Shown: positions 13,333-13,894 of the stretch, one piece after another
Layout of the letters: each line of letters begins with the position of its first letter
Numbering within the stretch: position 1 is the stretch's first letter
Source of the DNA: an uncultured Mucilaginibacter sp.
GTDB lineage: Bacteria > Bacteroidota > Bacteroidia > Sphingobacteriales > Sphingobacteriaceae
Length of the DNA stretch: 13,894 bases
Assembly (NCBI RefSeq): GCF_946481715.1
Contig: NZ_CAMLOV010000151.1
Coordinates: 1-13,894, forward strand
Direction of reading: 5' to 3'
Translations under genes and position numbers: made by a program
The notes under the pieces: generated by a model
Seen by the model: the letters and a program-made list of their open reading frames with translations, nothing else
Told to the model about the DNA's origin: nothing
Databases searched by the model: none

Positions 13333-13894
13333 TTAATATATCGCCCTAGTTGCCCCACCATCTACCTGTATGGTTTGCCCGCTAATGTAGCTTGCCTGCG
13401 CGGACGCTAAAAAAGCTACCAGTGCGGCCAGTTCTTCAGGGTCGCCAATACGGCCAAGCGGGATACTTTTGGCTTTATCTTTCATGGCTTGTTCGGTATC
13501 CACGCCTTTTGGCAGGGTGTGTTTTATGCGGTCGGTTAGTATTAATCCCGGCGCAACATTGTTTACGGTGATATTATAAGGGCCAAATTCATCAGCCATC
13601 ATTTTGGCCATGCCTACCACGCCCATCCGCATGGCTGTAGATAATACCGACCCCGCCAGCACTGCCTTTACCGAGCCGCTGATGATGTTGATAATGCGCC
13701 CGCCGTCGGCTTGTTTCAAATAAGGCAACACCAGTTTGCTGGTACGCGCCACGCTCATCAGGTTAAGGTTAAAGGCCTGCAGCCATTGCGTTTCGTCAAT
13801 GTTTTCAAACTTGTCAAACGGCGGGCCGCCGGCGTTATTAATCAAAATATCTATGCGCCCAAACTCATCACCGGCTTGTTTAACAAAGTTGGCT
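13333..13894 (-). CDS. SDR-family protein with a non-canonical active site (partial)
   Basis: A short-chain dehydrogenase/reductase fold running off the right edge, with about 187 codons visible; the N-terminal cofactor loop is outside the window. Seen are DILINNAGG (the NNAG motif), NLMSVARTSKLVLPYLKQ, GRIINIISGS (the strand carrying the catalytic serine), VNNVAPGLILTDR and the typical end YISGQTIQVDGGATRAIY. The usual Y-x3-K pair is missing: the aligned segment reads LSTAMRMGVVG, with Ser at the Tyr position and Arg at the Lys position. The same substitution is, to my knowledge, shared by a side branch of SDR proteins, so it is unlikely to be an error. Substrate unknown. The frame has no internal stop. 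Confidence 0.88.
   Translation of the reverse strand, partial: ANFVKQAGDEFGRIDILINNAGGPPFDKFENIDETQWLQAFNLNLMSVARTSKLVLPYLKQADGGRIINIISGSVKAVLAGSVLSTAMRMGVVGMAKMMADEFGPYNITVNNVAPGLILTDRIKHTLPKGVDTEQAMKDKAKSIPLGRIGDPEELAALVAFLASAQASYISGQTIQVDGGATRAIY

Overview
This window looks like a chromosomal piece of a Sphingobacteriaceae-type member of the Bacteroidota (Mucilaginibacter or Pedobacter-like). That is an inference from protein flavour, from -7 boxes of the TAnnTTTG type, from weak or absent Shine-Dalgarno sequences, and from the REP-like palindromes and 10-bp tandem arrays between genes. It holds mostly housekeeping and stress genes, mostly in short transcription units, interspersed with repeats and one insertion sequence. 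I saw no tRNA, rRNA or CRISPR.

Layout. 1-1309: the end of a surface-polysaccharide-type operon, with a serine O-acetyltransferase whose N-terminal coding region is broken by a stop and a frameshift, overlapped by a SAM methyltransferase. 1324-2770: a long REP-like palindrome split by a complete IS110-family element. The non-coding end of the IS can be folded into a bridge RNA whose target and donor guides can be read against the actual flanks and ends. 2788-3905: ilvE (branched-chain aminotransferase) with its own terminator. 4010-4860: a small membrane protein, a shared terminator hairpin, a probable 39-residue basic peptide, and the first copy of a dispersed element built on 10-bp TGTACGAAAC-like repeats. 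4880-5833: tryptophan 2,3-dioxygenase. 5929-7897: a -7 box, a fluoride (crcB-type) riboswitch, a CLC transporter with fluoride-type motifs, and a universal stress protein. 8007-9299: a phosphoserine phosphatase fused to a phosphoglycerate dehydrogenase remnant and an ACT domain, with the second copy of the 10-bp repeat element upstream. 9674-11430: a lipoprotein M28 metallopeptidase with its promoter box and terminator. 11468-13328: a YbjQ-domain/zinc-ribbon protein, a frameshifted small membrane protein and a secreted protein of unknown function. 13333-end: a partial, catalytically atypical SDR protein.

How the parts relate. Three regions stand out. The IS110 element sits exactly at the site its predicted RNA guides specify, inside a host palindromic repeat. 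The riboswitch makes the substrate of the adjacent CLC protein much clearer than protein motifs alone. The two 10-bp repeat elements share left flank, array, inverted last unit and right flank, so they are copies of one undescribed-looking dispersed family rather than chance tandem repeats. Two apparent single-base frameshifts (near 126 and near 12680) could be real mutations or sequencing errors, and the window alone cannot decide.
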